This document shows positions 1 through 9,624 of a stretch of DNA of 63,866 nucleotides, piece after piece (the stretch's first letter is position 1; every line of letters begins with the position of its first letter). Where the stretch lies: assembly GCA_028818705.1 (NCBI GenBank), contig JAPPNJ010000151.1:1-63866 (forward strand). The letters are read 5' to 3'. Made by a program: the position numbers and the translations under genes. The notes beneath the pieces are model-generated. The model did no database searches, was not told where the DNA came from, and was given only the letters and a program-made list of their open reading frames with translations. Source of the stretch: Candidatus Poribacteria bacterium. GTDB lineage: Bacteria; Poribacteria; WGA-4E; WGA-3G.

Positions 1-121
1 CTACAAGAACACATGTAACTATTGAAGCAAACAATCTTTTGAAAAATATCAGTATAGTATTTTTACGCGACGTGTGTTATGATGAAGTCAGAACTTTGTC
101 CTTAATGAGGAGATTGCTATT

Positions 122-1132
122 TTGGATAAGAAACGGATCCCATCTGATACCTCAGAATCAGGAGGCGCTGTCGAAACGGACACGGAAGTAAGCAATTCCT
201 CGGCACCCGTCCGTACTGCTCCCACGGCTGATCGCGTAGATTCTGGCTATACTTCCCTCCACGATGCAGCGCGAGATAATGCTTGTGAAGATTTGGAGAT
301 GGTGCTAAAAAAAGGTGTTGATGTTAACGCAAACGATCAATATGGGTATCCTCCACTGCATTGGGCAGCATGGCACAATGCTCATGAGGCTGCGGCGGTA
401 TTGGTAAAAAATGGTGCTGATGTTAACGCACAAAATGATAAAGGTTTCAGTTCTTTACATTGGGCAGCATGGAACAACGCACATGAAACAGCGATAGTGC
501 TATTAGAGAACGGTGCTAATGTTAGCATAGAGAACGACGAAGGTGATACACCCCTGCACTGGGCAGCGTGGCGCAATGTTTATGAAGCAGAGGCACTATC
601 ACTGGAAAATCGAACGGGTGTTAACCCGAGGGAAAAATCTGGCTATACCCTCTTGCACTGGGCAGCATGGCGTAATGCTTATAAAACAGCACTCGTGTTA
701 ATAGAAAATGGTGCCACTGTTAATGTCTATAATCATAAGGGTTATACACCCTTGCATATCGCTGCTGAGGATAACGCACATGAGGTGGCGATCGCGTTGA
801 TAGATCACGGTGCTGATGTTAACGCAACCGATGAAAGTGGTAATACCCCTCTCCATGTTGCGGCATCTCACAATTCCCATGAAACAGCGAAATTTCTCAT
901 AAGGGACAGGGCCAATATAAACGCCGTGGGTGAAAACGGTTATACTCCTTTACACATCGCAGCACGAGATAATGCCCGTCAGACAGTGGTGTTGTTGTTG
1001 GAGAATCGAGCAAATCTCAATGCAGTGGACAAAGATGGTCATAGTCCATTGCACCTTGCTGAGCAGACAGAAGCACTTGAGGCGGTGAAAATGCTAAGTG
1101 TTCACCGAAGCAGAAGGCGATGGTTGTGGTGA
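122..1132 (+). CDS. Ankyrin-repeat protein, nine 33-residue repeats
   Basis: Protein of 336 residues beginning at a TTG codon with GAGGAG about 8 bases upstream. After a 40-residue polar, Ser/Thr-rich leader, the rest is an uninterrupted ankyrin array. Repeats start at residues 41, 74, 107, 140, 173, 206, 239, 272 and 305, each exactly 33 residues, with the consensus G-TPLH-AA-N--E-A--L---GA-VNA. Repeats 2-5 carry an unusual LHWAAW core. There is no signal peptide or transmembrane segment, so it is cytoplasmic or exported by a non-Sec route. Ankyrin arrays bind proteins; in symbiont genomes they are often proposed to act on host proteins, but nothing here proves that. The last repeat is degenerate and ends in a basic/Trp-rich tail, probably the C-terminal cap. 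Confidence 0.9.
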   Translation: MDKKRIPSDTSESGGAVETDTEVSNSSAPVRTAPTADRVDSGYTSLHDAARDNACEDLEMVLKKGVDVNANDQYGYPPLHWAAWHNAHEAAAVLVKNGADVNAQNDKGFSSLHWAAWNNAHETAIVLLENGANVSIENDEGDTPLHWAAWRNVYEAEALSLENRTGVNPREKSGYTLLHWAAWRNAYKTALVLIENGATVNVYNHKGYTPLHIAAEDNAHEVAIALIDHGADVNATDESGNTPLHVAASHNSHETAKFLIRDRANINAVGENGYTPLHIAARDNARQTVVLLLENRANLNAVDKDGHSPLHLAEQTEALEAVKMLSVHRSRRRWLW

Positions 1133-1341
1133 TTGTTCATCCCGATACAGAAGTTACCCCAAAACTCAAAGTGGCATCGACCGAGATGTTATGAACGGGA
1201 AATGAAACTGATAGTTACCCCGATGTGTCGTGAGACCTATTCCCAATCCTAAAATAAACATGGTTTGTCTCTGATGTGTATCTTTCACTTTTGGGACAGG
1301 CAGCAATACTTCTTGCCCAAAAAGGCTTTAGTAGGGAGTCA

Positions 1342-3654
1342 ATGGCAAACACAGCTACAAATAATCTTATTTTATGGTATCAAAAACCATCTGAAGAGTG
1401 GACAGATGCCCTACCTGTCGGAAACGGACGGCTCGGGGCAATGGTATTCGGAGGTGTGGAACGCGAACGTATCCAGCTTAACGAAGAAACTCTTTGGGAC
1501 GGCGGTCCTCGCAATTCCAACAATCCAAAAGCTTTAGAAGCACTCCCCAAAGTTCAGCAGCTACTTTTTGATAATCGAAACGAAGAAGCGACGCAGCTCG
1601 CCAGCGAAACGATGCACGGGATACCCGAACGCATCAAATCCTATCAATCCTTGGGTGATCTATTTCTGGAATTTCCACACGGTAACCGCGTTACGGAATA
1701 TCGTCGAGAACTTGATCTGAGGACGGCTGTTGCAAGGACAACCTATCGCTCCGCCGATGTCTGTTTTACAAGGGAGGTCTTCGCGACAGCGGTAGACAAC
1801 CTCATTGTGATTCGGATTGAATGTGACACACCGGGCCAGCTTGCTTTCGACGCAACGATGACGCGGGAACAGGATGCTGCTGTTGAAACTATCGCTGACA
1901 ATCTTCTACGACTTGACGGACAGTCCGGCGATGAGGGTATCCTGAGATTTTCTGCATACTTACAGGTGAAAGTTGAGGGTGGAACGGTCGATTCAGAAGG
2001 CGATAGGCTCTCTGTGCGCGGTGCCAATGTTGCGACGCTTTTTCTCGCTGCTGCGACAAGTTACATAAATCAGAATAATGCGAGTGGAGACCCACATGCC
2101 CTTTGCAAGGATTATCTTACAGGTATTGAGGGAAAATCTTATTCCTCAATTCTGAAGGATCACATCGCTGATCATCAATCGCTCTTTCAACGCGTAGATC
2201 TGAGTCTCGGCTCTACTGATGCTGGAAATTTGCCGACCGATGAACGCTTGGCAGCGATCAAGGAAGGCGCGTCAGATCCAGAGTTTGTTGTCCTCTACTT
2301 CCAGTATGGACGTTATCTGCTCATGGGAAGTTCAAGACCCGGATGCTTACCCGCGAATCTGCAAGGCGTCTGGAACGAACACATGGAGGCGCCTTGGAAC
2401 AGCGATTACCATACCAATATCAACATCCAAATGAACTATTGGATCCCCGAAGTCTGCAACCTTCCAGAGTGCCACGCTCCGTTATTTGATTACATGGATA
2501 CACTCGTTGAACCAGGGAACCAGACGGCGAAAGTTCATTATGGTGCTGACGGATGGGTTATCCACCACGTCTCCGATATATGGGGTTTTACAACACCTGC
2601 CGACGGGGTCTGGGGTATCTGGCCCATGGGCGCGGCATGGTTGTGTGAGCATCTGTGGGAACACTACCTTTTCGGAGGCGATCTGGAATTCCTTAGAAAA
2701 CAGGCGTATCCCTTGATGAACGGTGCAGCGCGTTTTATCCTTGATTTCCTTGTTGAGGCACCTGAGGGTATACCTTTTGCTGGTAAGCTCGTCACAAACC
2801 CGTCTCACTCACCCGAGAATAGTTTCCTAAAACCTGATGGCACGCGTTCACTCTTTACCTACGCTGCGACAATGGACCTGGAAATTATCCACGAACTCTT
2901 CACTAACTGCATCGCCTGCATCGACATCCTCGGAGAAGATGCCGAATTCCGTGCCGAATTGGCTTCTGCGTTGGAACGCCTTGCACCGCTCCAGATTAGT
3001 GAGAAGACGGGCCGGCTTCAAGAGTGGGTATTCGACTACGACGAACCGGAGCCCGGGCATCGCCACATGTCGCATCTTTATGCCCTCCATCCGAGCTGCC
3101 AGATTACGCTTCGCGGCACGCCAGCGTTAGCGGCGGCAGTAAAGAAATCGTTGGAGTATCGGTTGGCACACGGCGGTGGACATACAGGATGGAGTCGCGC
3201 ATGGCTTGTCAGTTTCTGGGCACGACTTGAGGATGCCGAAGAGTCATATACCCATCTCCAAGCACTTCTCGCGAAATGTACGTTGACGAACCTGTTTGAT
3301 ACACACCCACCCTTCCAGATTGACGGCAATTTTGGAGGGACCGCAGGCATCGCTGAGATGCTACTGCAGAGCCATGCGGGTGAAATTCACCTACTACCTG
3401 CGCTGCCTAAGGCGTGGAGCACTGGATACGTCAAAGGGTTACGCGCTCGCGGTGGGTTTGAGGTAGAAATGGCGTGGGAAAATGGACAACTCACCGAAGC
3501 GAAAATTCACTCTTCACTCGGTCAAGACTGCACTCTACGGACAGCGGCAGCTATCTCGGTGACGTGTAGTGGTATATCGGTTGAAATCGGGCAGTCGGAT
3601 TCAGTTGTAACGTTTGGAACCGAGATAGGGAAAACATACACAGTCTCAACCTAA
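1342..3654 (+). CDS. Glycoside hydrolase family 95 (alpha-L-fucosidase type)
   Basis: Protein of 770 residues that would cleave terminal alpha-L-fucose (some GH95 members prefer alpha-L-galactose). The N-terminal GH95 signature [15 protein letters not shown] lies at about residues 25-39. The family's conserved Asn pair is in [11 protein letters not shown] near 357-367, SPEN near 489, and the DGNFGGTAG block near 661, matching the catalytic Asn/Glu/Asp positions known from Bifidobacterium AfcA. Length is normal for the catalytic core. I chose the ATG at 1342 (GGGAG just upstream) because the family signature begins a few residues later; an in-frame start at 1276 would add 22 residues. No signal peptide is visible, so it probably acts on imported oligosaccharides. 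It converges with the methyltransferase gene, only 6 bases apart. Confidence 0.92.
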   Translation: MANTATNNLILWYQKPSEEWTDALPVGNGRLGAMVFGGVERERIQLNEETLWDGGPRNSNNPKALEALPKVQQLLFDNRNEEATQLASETMHGIPERIKSYQSLGDLFLEFPHGNRVTEYRRELDLRTAVARTTYRSADVCFTREVFATAVDNLIVIRIECDTPGQLAFDATMTREQDAAVETIADNLLRLDGQSGDEGILRFSAYLQVKVEGGTVDSEGDRLSVRGANVATLFLAAATSYINQNNASGDPHALCKDYLTGIEGKSYSSILKDHIADHQSLFQRVDLSLGSTDAGNLPTDERLAAIKEGASDPEFVVLYFQYGRYLLMGSSRPGCLPANLQGVWNEHMEAPWNSDYHTNINIQMNYWIPEVCNLPECHAPLFDYMDTLVEPGNQTAKVHYGADGWVIHHVSDIWGFTTPADGVWGIWPMGAAWLCEHLWEHYLFGGDLEFLRKQAYPLMNGAARFILDFLVEAPEGIPFAGKLVTNPSHSPENSFLKPDGTRSLFTYAATMDLEIIHELFTNCIACIDILGEDAEFRAELASALERLAPLQISEKTGRLQEWVFDYDEPEPGHRHMSHLYALHPSCQITLRGTPALAAAVKKSLEYRLAHGGGHTGWSRAWLVSFWARLEDAEESYTHLQALLAKCTLTNLFDTHPPFQIDGNFGGTAGIAEMLLQSHAGEIHLLPALPKAWSTGYVKGLRARGGFEVEMAWENGQLTEAKIHSSLGQDCTLRTAAAISVTCSGISVEIGQSDSVVTFGTEIGKTYTVST

Positions 3655-3660
3655 GTCTAC

Positions 3661-4584
3661 TTATACTGGTAATCGGGTTTGATCAGCATAGGCTTTGATG
3701 CGTTCGGTTGCTAATTCTGTATATTTTTCTTCAATATCGTAACCGACATAGTGTCTCCCCGATTTCAAGGCACTCAAGCAGGTTGTGCCGCTCCCACAGA
3801 ACGGATCCAAGACGACATCCCCGACGAAGGTATAGAGTTGAATTAACCGATGCGGAAGTTCCTCAGGAAATGGAGCGGGGTGCCCGATGCGTTTGGCGGA
3901 GACAGATGGGAAGGTCCAGACGCTTTTTGTCCACTCTAAGAAGTCCTCTTTGCGGATTGAGTTTTCTTTTCCGTTACGTTTTCGAGAGAAGGAGTCTTTG
4001 GAGAAAACGAGGATGTATTCGTGAACATCCCTCAACACTGGATTTGCTGCTGATTGCCAACTCCCCCATGCCGTCGAGGATCCCGCACTTGAACCTTTAT
4101 CCCAAATGATTTCACCTCGCATGTGGTAACCTATCGCCAACATATCTTCTATGATGTAACTGTGCAAGGGGATGTATGGCTTCCTGCCTAAGTTGGCGAT
4201 GTTAATACACGCTCTGCCGCCCGTAACCAGTTTTTTGTAGGTCTCAGCGAAAACAGCATAGAGAAGTTCTCTGTATTCATTGAGCGACAGGTCATCGTCG
4301 TACTCCTTTTTGGCGTTGTAGGGCGGTGACGTAACCATCAAATGAACGCTGGCATCAGGGATTGCGGACATATCCGTGCTGGAGGTACAGTAAAGTTGAT
4401 TGAGGTTTTCCGGGGGTATAGGGTTTTCTGTCCATGTATCGGGTTCGGGCGGCTCCTGATCAGTATAGAGTTTGCTGCCATAGAATTCGCTGGCGTCGTG
4501 ATTGATTCTTCCAGATGTCCCGAACGCACTGGTTTGTGTTCCACCCTTTCGAGACTCCAAATTGTTTTTACTTGTATTCTCCAT
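3661..4584 (-). CDS. Site-specific DNA methyltransferase, beta class (N4-C or N6-A)
   Basis: Protein of 307 residues that transfers a methyl group from S-adenosylmethionine to DNA. The catalytic motif IV is TSPPY (residues 85-89). The SAM-binding motif I is DPFCGSGTT (260-268), followed by VGYDIEEKY. Motif IV ahead of motif I is the beta-class order. TSPPY is commonest in N4-cytosine enzymes but also occurs in N6-adenine ones, so the methylated base is not certain. The PAPFPEELPHRLI block before motif I is typical. No restriction endonuclease lies beside it, so it looks like an orphan (regulatory or protective) methylase. The first 50 residues are polar and low in complexity and may be an over-long N-terminus. 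Confidence 0.9.
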   Translation of the reverse strand: MENTSKNNLESRKGGTQTSAFGTSGRINHDASEFYGSKLYTDQEPPEPDTWTENPIPPENLNQLYCTSSTDMSAIPDASVHLMVTSPPYNAKKEYDDDLSLNEYRELLYAVFAETYKKLVTGGRACINIANLGRKPYIPLHSYIIEDMLAIGYHMRGEIIWDKGSSAGSSTAWGSWQSAANPVLRDVHEYILVFSKDSFSRKRNGKENSIRKEDFLEWTKSVWTFPSVSAKRIGHPAPFPEELPHRLIQLYTFVGDVVLDPFCGSGTTCLSALKSGRHYVGYDIEEKYTELATERIKAYADQTRLPV

Positions 4585-4641
4585 GCTTCTACACCGTCCG
4601 GGCTGTGCCCGTATGACCTTTACTGCTCTTTTGAGTGCTGC

Positions 4642-5025
4642 CTAACTACTTCCCCCAATCACAATGAGGAACGCACTATCTTCACTGGCATAGACACTGT
4701 GTAGGATGTCAGCTGTAAAGGTAACGCTGTCCCCCTGTTCCAGCGTTATTTTGTCAGTGCTTGTTGTAAATATAATGTTTCCGCTAAGCGTAACGACAGC
4801 AGCCGCGGCGGGTGCCGAATGCTCCTCAAGCGTAGTTCCTGCTTTCAGAGCAGCAAGAACAAGAGTCAATTCATCACCACGGGCTAAGGTCAGTGAGGCT
4901 CGACCTGACGTAGCGGATGTGGCTTCTTCCATGAGTTTTTCAGCCATTGACATAAGTGGAAATGACTTAGTCAATGATATATCCAAATCTACAGGTCTGT
5001 AGGGTCTTTCAAATGATGTGTTCAT
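4642..5025 (-). CDS. Small cupin-domain protein
   Basis: Protein of 127 residues with a single RmlC-like cupin barrel. The LVLAALKAGTTLEEHSAP stretch matches cupin motif 1 and LEQGDSVTFTADILHSV matches motif 2, with His residues in metal-ligand positions but fewer than in classical cupins. I placed the start at the ATG at 5025, which has GAGGA about 6 bases upstream; the ATG at 5037 overlaps that ribosome-binding site. It lies 15 bases downstream of the acetyltransferase gene's stop and is likely co-transcribed with it. A role in binding a small molecule or in regulation is possible; the sequence does not reveal the substrate. Confidence 0.75.
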   Translation of the reverse strand: MNTSFERPYRPVDLDISLTKSFPLMSMAEKLMEEATSATSGRASLTLARGDELTLVLAALKAGTTLEEHSAPAAAAVVTLSGNIIFTTSTDKITLEQGDSVTFTADILHSVYASEDSAFLIVIGGSS

Positions 5026-5040
5026 CGCTTTCCTCATTTA

Positions 5041-6258
5041 TCAATACTGGTCTGGAGGCCAGAAGATGACATCGCGTTTGGGAAACAACGTGGCTAAAAA
5101 CGCTGAGATCTCTGGAGGGCCTGAAGCATTGGCGTTTATCTGTTCCCATCCTATCTCACCGAACAGGAGTTGCCAGAAATCTGCTTCAGAGAGGTCTACC
5201 CCAAAGTCAACTGCGTCGGTGTCCTCAGGAAAGATTTGCAGCGTTCCATCGGCATTGTGCCGTAGCACGGTTTCCTGGTTGTTGATGGCTGGCAGTTTGA
5301 CAACAAGCGGTGGAAATGTCCTTTCGGCATCCGCAATTCGCGATTCCCACTGAACTATGAGCCGACGCAGAAACACAGATGGGCTAACAGCATAGAGCAT
5401 CATCCCTGTGTATTCTGTTGGGGTTACCGGACTATTGCCCCTGGCTATCAAGCGTTCCGCAAACGGGTGTTGAGGCGGAAATCTGCCCCCTATTTCTTCG
5501 ATTCCTTCTGCTTCGCAGACTTGCAAAAAATGGGATACAAGTGCGTCCAAGGCCATCAGATTATCGGGCACATATCCCACTTCGCTCACCTCCACACTCT
5601 TTCCGTCTGTCTCATAGTTGAGATACCCTTCAATGTGTTCATCTTGGCGTGCGACAACGGTTGGGAGAACCCCACGAATACGGGACGGTGCCATATCCCA
5701 ATAGGCGCGCGTCCGTGTAATAGTTCCGCTCTGTTGTGCATTGGTGATGTCATAGAGCCGTGCCACGGCATCTAAATCCGTTTCTGGATTAAAATCGGTT
5801 ACTTGCCATTCCAATGAATCGGTGACATCTGTTGCCGAGTCGCACGTTACATTGAAACCGTGTAGCGGTAAAGAAGTCCACCCCAATCGACGATAAAACG
5901 CCTCCGGGATGATAGTAAACAGTACGCCGAGATCACACCCTGTTGTCCGTAGATAGTCGATTGTATCTCGCATAAGGGCAGATGCATATCCGACGCCACG
6001 GTAGTTTGGATGTGTGCAAACACCGCCGATACCACCGATTGTTACGAGGGATGCGCCAACCCGCAGCCGTCGTTCCCAGACGCGCAGGGTTGAAATAACC
6101 CTGTCGTTTACGACGACAACACGCGTCTGTGGAAGTCTGTAACTGCTATCCCCTTGGACATACTGCCAATAGCGTTCATGCCCGTTGGGGTTAAACGCCA
6201 AGCAGCTAAGTTCAACAACCTGCTCTAACTCTGATTCACGCGCACCTCTAATCTCCAT
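5041..6258 (-). CDS. Eis-like GNAT N-acetyltransferase
   Basis: Protein of 405 residues, the length of Eis/YvbK-type multi-domain acetyltransferases (two GNAT-like domains and an SCP2-like C-terminal domain). The acetyl-CoA-binding motif A is seen in VCTHPNYRGVGYASALM (residues 80-96), followed by a typical YRRLGW element near 130. The C-terminal 100 residues (LRRLIVQWESRIADAERTF and beyond) fit the sterol-carrier-like domain of the family. It would acetylate an amine from acetyl-CoA; Eis enzymes act on aminoglycosides and on protein lysines, but the substrate here is unknown. It is the upstream partner of the cupin gene. Confidence 0.85.
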   Translation of the reverse strand: MEIRGARESELEQVVELSCLAFNPNGHERYWQYVQGDSSYRLPQTRVVVVNDRVISTLRVWERRLRVGASLVTIGGIGGVCTHPNYRGVGYASALMRDTIDYLRTTGCDLGVLFTIIPEAFYRRLGWTSLPLHGFNVTCDSATDVTDSLEWQVTDFNPETDLDAVARLYDITNAQQSGTITRTRAYWDMAPSRIRGVLPTVVARQDEHIEGYLNYETDGKSVEVSEVGYVPDNLMALDALVSHFLQVCEAEGIEEIGGRFPPQHPFAERLIARGNSPVTPTEYTGMMLYAVSPSVFLRRLIVQWESRIADAERTFPPLVVKLPAINNQETVLRHNADGTLQIFPEDTDAVDFGVDLSEADFWQLLFGEIGWEQINANASGPPEISAFLATLFPKRDVIFWPPDQY

Positions 6259-6315
6259 TTTTTATCCTAATTTCAAAAAATGTTGTGTAAGGTCCCTGTG
6301 CCTTACACAACTCAA

Positions 6316-7365
6316 CTACTGCATCGTAAAGACAACACCTAACGCCTCATTCGGCGTTTGGATCAATTTTTCGCATCCTTCAGATGCTCGATCTATCGGG
6401 ATAATGTCTGTAATTACTGGTTCTACCTGAACTTTGCCTTCGGATATGAGTCGTAGCGATAACTCCAGGTTGCGTTGTGTGGGCCACGGAACAAATACCG
6501 GTGGGTAATCCGCGCCGTGTTCATAATCTTCATCATGATAACCTGGTCCGGTCCGCGCTGCACTGATAACATCTACATTGCCGAGACCGGCTGCGAAGCC
6601 GTGTGTAATATTTGCACCGCCAACAATAACAATTCGTCCGAATTTGTGTGTGTCGGGTGCTGTCTTCAGCATCGCTCGGATTTGCTGAAACGCACTCGTT
6701 GCGTCTCCACCGAAGGCGATGATTCCACAGTCCATGCCGTAGCCGTTGGTAAATTCGTTTGCAATGGAAATCGGATCCGTTTCCGAGACGTTTATCGCTC
6801 GAAGTATCCCCGCATTTTCAGCGACGCCTATCCGCAACGGCAGTCTGTCCAAGCCGATCACATAGGCACCCGCGGCTTTGGCTATCTGGCATGCAAACTG
6901 ACCAACGATACCCAGCCCGGCGACGACGACGTTCTCGCCAATACGGATACGTCCGCGTTGCACGGCGTGCAATGCCGTTGCCACAAGGTGATTAGCCGCT
7001 GCGTCCTCGTCCCTGACGTTATCGGGAATCCTCGCACATAGATTATGCGGAACACAGGCATGCGTGGCGTGAAGCGCATAACCACCGCCCATACCGGTCA
7101 CCCTATCGCCGATCTCAAATTCATCGCAATCGCCTTCTTTGCCGATGACGATGCCAGCGTTTTGGTATCCAAACGGACGTTGTCGCGCTTCGGAACCCGG
7201 ATTTTCACGTCGCCGTTTGACGCCGCCGAGTTCCGAGCCGGGACTTACCATAGAGGCGTGGACTTCAATTAAAAGTTGTCCGGGTTTCGGTGCAGGGGTT
7301 TCCTGTTCTTCCGTCCAGATACGACCTGCTTCGTTCATCATCAGAACTTTTCTCGTTTTACTCAT
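6316..7365 (-). CDS. Medium-chain dehydrogenase/reductase (alcohol dehydrogenase-like, zinc ligands not evident)
   Basis: Protein of 349 residues with a GroES-like N-terminal half and a Rossmann half with GLGIVGQFACQIAKAAGA (150-167). The four-cysteine structural zinc lobe of classic zinc alcohol dehydrogenases is absent, and the usual catalytic Cys/His-Glu set is not obvious (PFGYQNAG stands where GHE is expected). It resembles the poribacterial/planctomycete threonine-dehydrogenase-like oxidoreductases that act with Gfo/Idh enzymes on sugars or polyols. It is last in a minus-strand run rfbB, PhyH, MDR, with 33 bases between the PhyH stop and this start, so it probably belongs to the same transcript. 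Confidence 0.85.
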   Translation of the reverse strand: MSKTRKVLMMNEAGRIWTEEQETPAPKPGQLLIEVHASMVSPGSELGGVKRRRENPGSEARQRPFGYQNAGIVIGKEGDCDEFEIGDRVTGMGGGYALHATHACVPHNLCARIPDNVRDEDAAANHLVATALHAVQRGRIRIGENVVVAGLGIVGQFACQIAKAAGAYVIGLDRLPLRIGVAENAGILRAINVSETDPISIANEFTNGYGMDCGIIAFGGDATSAFQQIRAMLKTAPDTHKFGRIVIVGGANITHGFAAGLGNVDVISAARTGPGYHDEDYEHGADYPPVFVPWPTQRNLELSLRLISEGKVQVEPVITDIIPIDRASEGCEKLIQTPNEALGVVFTMQ

Positions 7366-7398
7366 AGCAATCCTTTCTCGTTTTATTTTCAGTTGTTT

Positions 7399-8364
7399 TT
7401 ATCGGTAAGGCTCCAAATCAATCCCCGGATATGCCTGCTCAAGGCGTGCGAGGGCTTTCGGTGTGTAATATGCATCGCCAGGGGCGGGCCAGCCTAAAAC
7501 GCGTCGCGCAGCCGGAGTCGTTTTCGCCACAAATTTCATATACTGTGGACTTCCCCAACCCGGTACAGGACGCGTTGTTTTGCACCAATCGGCGTTGTCC
7601 GCACGATGGAAGTGATAACCCATCCATCCGCGCTGTCTGCTCTTGTTCTCAAACGGTTGTGCGGCGTGGACCAAGTAACTGGAACGGAATGAAACGCTCC
7701 CCGCTTTCGCCGTAAGGGGAACCGGATCGGCAAGTTCTCCTTTAAATTCACGTAGGTCAGGAATACCCATTCCGCCCGCTCTACCCGGGTACTTCGCCCA
7801 TATTTTATCCAACTGGTTCTGTGAACCCGGACAGACGAGCATCGGTGCTCCATCTAATTCGATGTCGTGTACGAAGATAGCAGTCAAAATATATCCATAG
7901 CGTTGCCAATCTGGGTGTGGTGGCAAAGGTGAGTTCGTCGCATTATCAATATGGTAACCTTGCCACAGATGTTCACTGTGACGGCTATCGGTGAGTCCTT
8001 CGCGAAGAAAGATTTGTCCGTAACTGAGCCGAATTTCCTCCGTGCCTAACAACTGTTGGGCAATCGCCAAGTATGCTTCGTTTTCGAGGAGTTTATCCAC
8101 TGCTTCCAAACCTGTCGGAAAATGAATTGCTTTGCCAAACGGTCCCGCAAGTCGTTGCATATCACTGTTCTGCTCATAGGCACTTTTTAACGCCTCGGGT
8201 TGCGGGTCCCATTTCGCTCGATATTCAGCGTAGGTTAATCCGTCGTAAGCGTTTCGTTCGACCTCTTCCAGCGCAGGCCCAACCATTTCCGGTGAAAACA
8301 CATTGGGCACTACGATTATTCCATCTCGTTTCCATGTTGCCAGTTGTTCCGTTGTCAGTTGCAT
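7399..8364 (-). CDS. Phytanoyl-CoA dioxygenase (PhyH) family protein
   Basis: Protein of 321 residues of the Fe(II)/2-oxoglutarate-dependent PhyH family. The iron-binding facial triad is visible as HID (about 138-140) with a distal His in SSYLVHAAQPF, and the following Arg-rich stretch (KSRQRGW) would hold 2-oxoglutarate. I chose the ATG at 8364 because GGAGGT sits about 7 bases before it; that site overlaps the TAA stop of rfbB, a sign of translational coupling. The substrate is unknown: the family includes lipid, ectoine, antibiotic and halogenation enzymes. Three PhyH genes occur in this window, with low similarity to each other. Confidence 0.9.
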   Translation of the reverse strand: MQLTTEQLATWKRDGIIVVPNVFSPEMVGPALEEVERNAYDGLTYAEYRAKWDPQPEALKSAYEQNSDMQRLAGPFGKAIHFPTGLEAVDKLLENEAYLAIAQQLLGTEEIRLSYGQIFLREGLTDSRHSEHLWQGYHIDNATNSPLPPHPDWQRYGYILTAIFVHDIELDGAPMLVCPGSQNQLDKIWAKYPGRAGGMGIPDLREFKGELADPVPLTAKAGSVSFRSSYLVHAAQPFENKSRQRGWMGYHFHRADNADWCKTTRPVPGWGSPQYMKFVAKTTPAARRVLGWPAPGDAYYTPKALARLEQAYPGIDLEPYR

Positions 8365-8369
8365 TGCAT

Positions 8370-9407
8370 TTACCTCCGTGTGAACGTTTCCCATTTATCC
8401 TCTTGAACGACTCCATCATCTACTTTCTGTTGAATCGCCTGCCACCATTCCTGGTTTTCTATGTACCACCGAATCGTCTCGCGCATCCCTTCTTCAAAAG
8501 GAATCCTCGGTTCCCACCCAATTTCGTGGGTGATCTTCTGTGAGTCCAGCAAATACCGGCAATCGTGTCCTGGACGGTCGGGAACATAAGTTTTTAACTG
8601 CTGCGGTTTACTAAGCGTGTCAAGGATAAAATCGCTGATTTCCTCAATGCTTTTTTCTATTCCACTCCCGACATTGTAGGTCTCACCGATTTTGCCGCGC
8701 TCAATCACTGCTGCTATTGCTCGACAGTGGTCTTTGACATGCAGCCATTCCCGTCGGTTATGGCTGCTTTGATAGAGCGTTAGCGGCAAATTTTGGATCG
8801 CATTCGTTGTGAATAACGGAATGAGTTTCTCTGGATGTTGGTATGGACCGTAATTGTTCGCGCAATTGGAGATAGTAATTGGCATGCCGAAGCTGTGAAA
8901 ATAGGCGTTCACGAGATGATCAGCTGCTGCTTTGGAGGCGTTGTAAGGGGTCTGTGGGCGGTACGGAGCACTCTCACTAAACGTATCGGGTGAGTCTAAT
9001 GGGAGTTCTCCGTAAACCTCACACGTAGAGATATGGTGAAACCGTTGCACGCCATATTGTCGAGCAACATCCAGTAATACCTGTGTACCCATTACGTTTG
9101 TTTCAAAAAAACGTCTCGGATGTAGAATCGCGCGACTGTTATGCGACTCAGCAGCGAAATTAACAATTACATCTGGATGTTCCGTTTTCAGAACGTCTTC
9201 TACAAAAGCGGAATCGAGGATGTCGCCGTGGGCAAACTTGTAACGCTTTGGATAATGGGTTTCTGCTATATCTGTCAGGTTAGAAAGATCTCCAGCATAA
9301 GTCAGTCGGTCAAGGTTGATAACAGCGTCATTCGAGTAGTGCCGCAGCCAATATCGGATGAAGTTGGTGCCGATAAATCCAGCACCTCCCGTAACCAGTA
9401 ATTTCAC
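8370..9407 (-). CDS. rfbB: dTDP-glucose 4,6-dehydratase
   Basis: Protein of 345 residues, an extended short-chain dehydrogenase converting dTDP-glucose to dTDP-4-keto-6-deoxyglucose, the first committed step to dTDP-L-rhamnose and other deoxysugars. It has the TGGAGFIG nucleotide-binding motif at 6-13, the diagnostic NLDRLTYAGDLSNL, the catalytic YNASK, and the NNYGPYQHPEKLIP block that is highly conserved in RfbB/RmlB. It is first in the operon with PhyH and the MDR dehydrogenase, behind a strong promoter at 9516-9545. The other rhamnose genes (rfbA, C, D) are not in this window. Confidence 0.95.
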   Translation of the reverse strand: MKLLVTGGAGFIGTNFIRYWLRHYSNDAVINLDRLTYAGDLSNLTDIAETHYPKRYKFAHGDILDSAFVEDVLKTEHPDVIVNFAAESHNSRAILHPRRFFETNVMGTQVLLDVARQYGVQRFHHISTCEVYGELPLDSPDTFSESAPYRPQTPYNASKAAADHLVNAYFHSFGMPITISNCANNYGPYQHPEKLIPLFTTNAIQNLPLTLYQSSHNRREWLHVKDHCRAIAAVIERGKIGETYNVGSGIEKSIEEISDFILDTLSKPQQLKTYVPDRPGHDCRYLLDSQKITHEIGWEPRIPFEEGMRETIRWYIENQEWWQAIQQKVDDGVVQEDKWETFTRR

Positions 9408-9515
9408 TACTTGTTTCCTTCTGAAAGGTCGGATATTATCGTTTGGTCTGGATGTATCTTTTTAGTTGCCATAGTGTCGTCCTGCGGTATTTCCATTTTG
9501 CTGTTTATAGTTTAT

Positions 9516-9545
9516 ATCTTATCAGAAATAGGCGTGGTGTGTCAA
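9516..9545 (-). promoter_or_regulatory. Sigma-70-like promoter for rfbB operon
   Basis: On the minus strand, TTGACA (9545-9540) is followed after 18 bases by TAAGAT (9521-9516), about 110 bases before the rfbB start. Confidence 0.65.
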
Positions 9546-9624
9546 CGCAAATTCGCTTAGTTTTCGGTTGTCGGCAATCAGGGGTTGGCGTTTCGTGAGA
9601 GATCGGGAAATGTAATGCTAAGAC

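Noticed and set aside
6475..7041. 188-codon open frame on the plus strand
   Set aside because: It lies fully antisense within the MDR dehydrogenase gene, whose protein is clearly recognisable; the product is Cys/Arg-rich without a family match and has no ribosome-binding site.
8073..8543. 156-codon open frame on the plus strand
   Set aside because: Antisense across the ends of PhyH and rfbB; the composition (Pro/Phe/Leu-rich) is that of a shadow frame.
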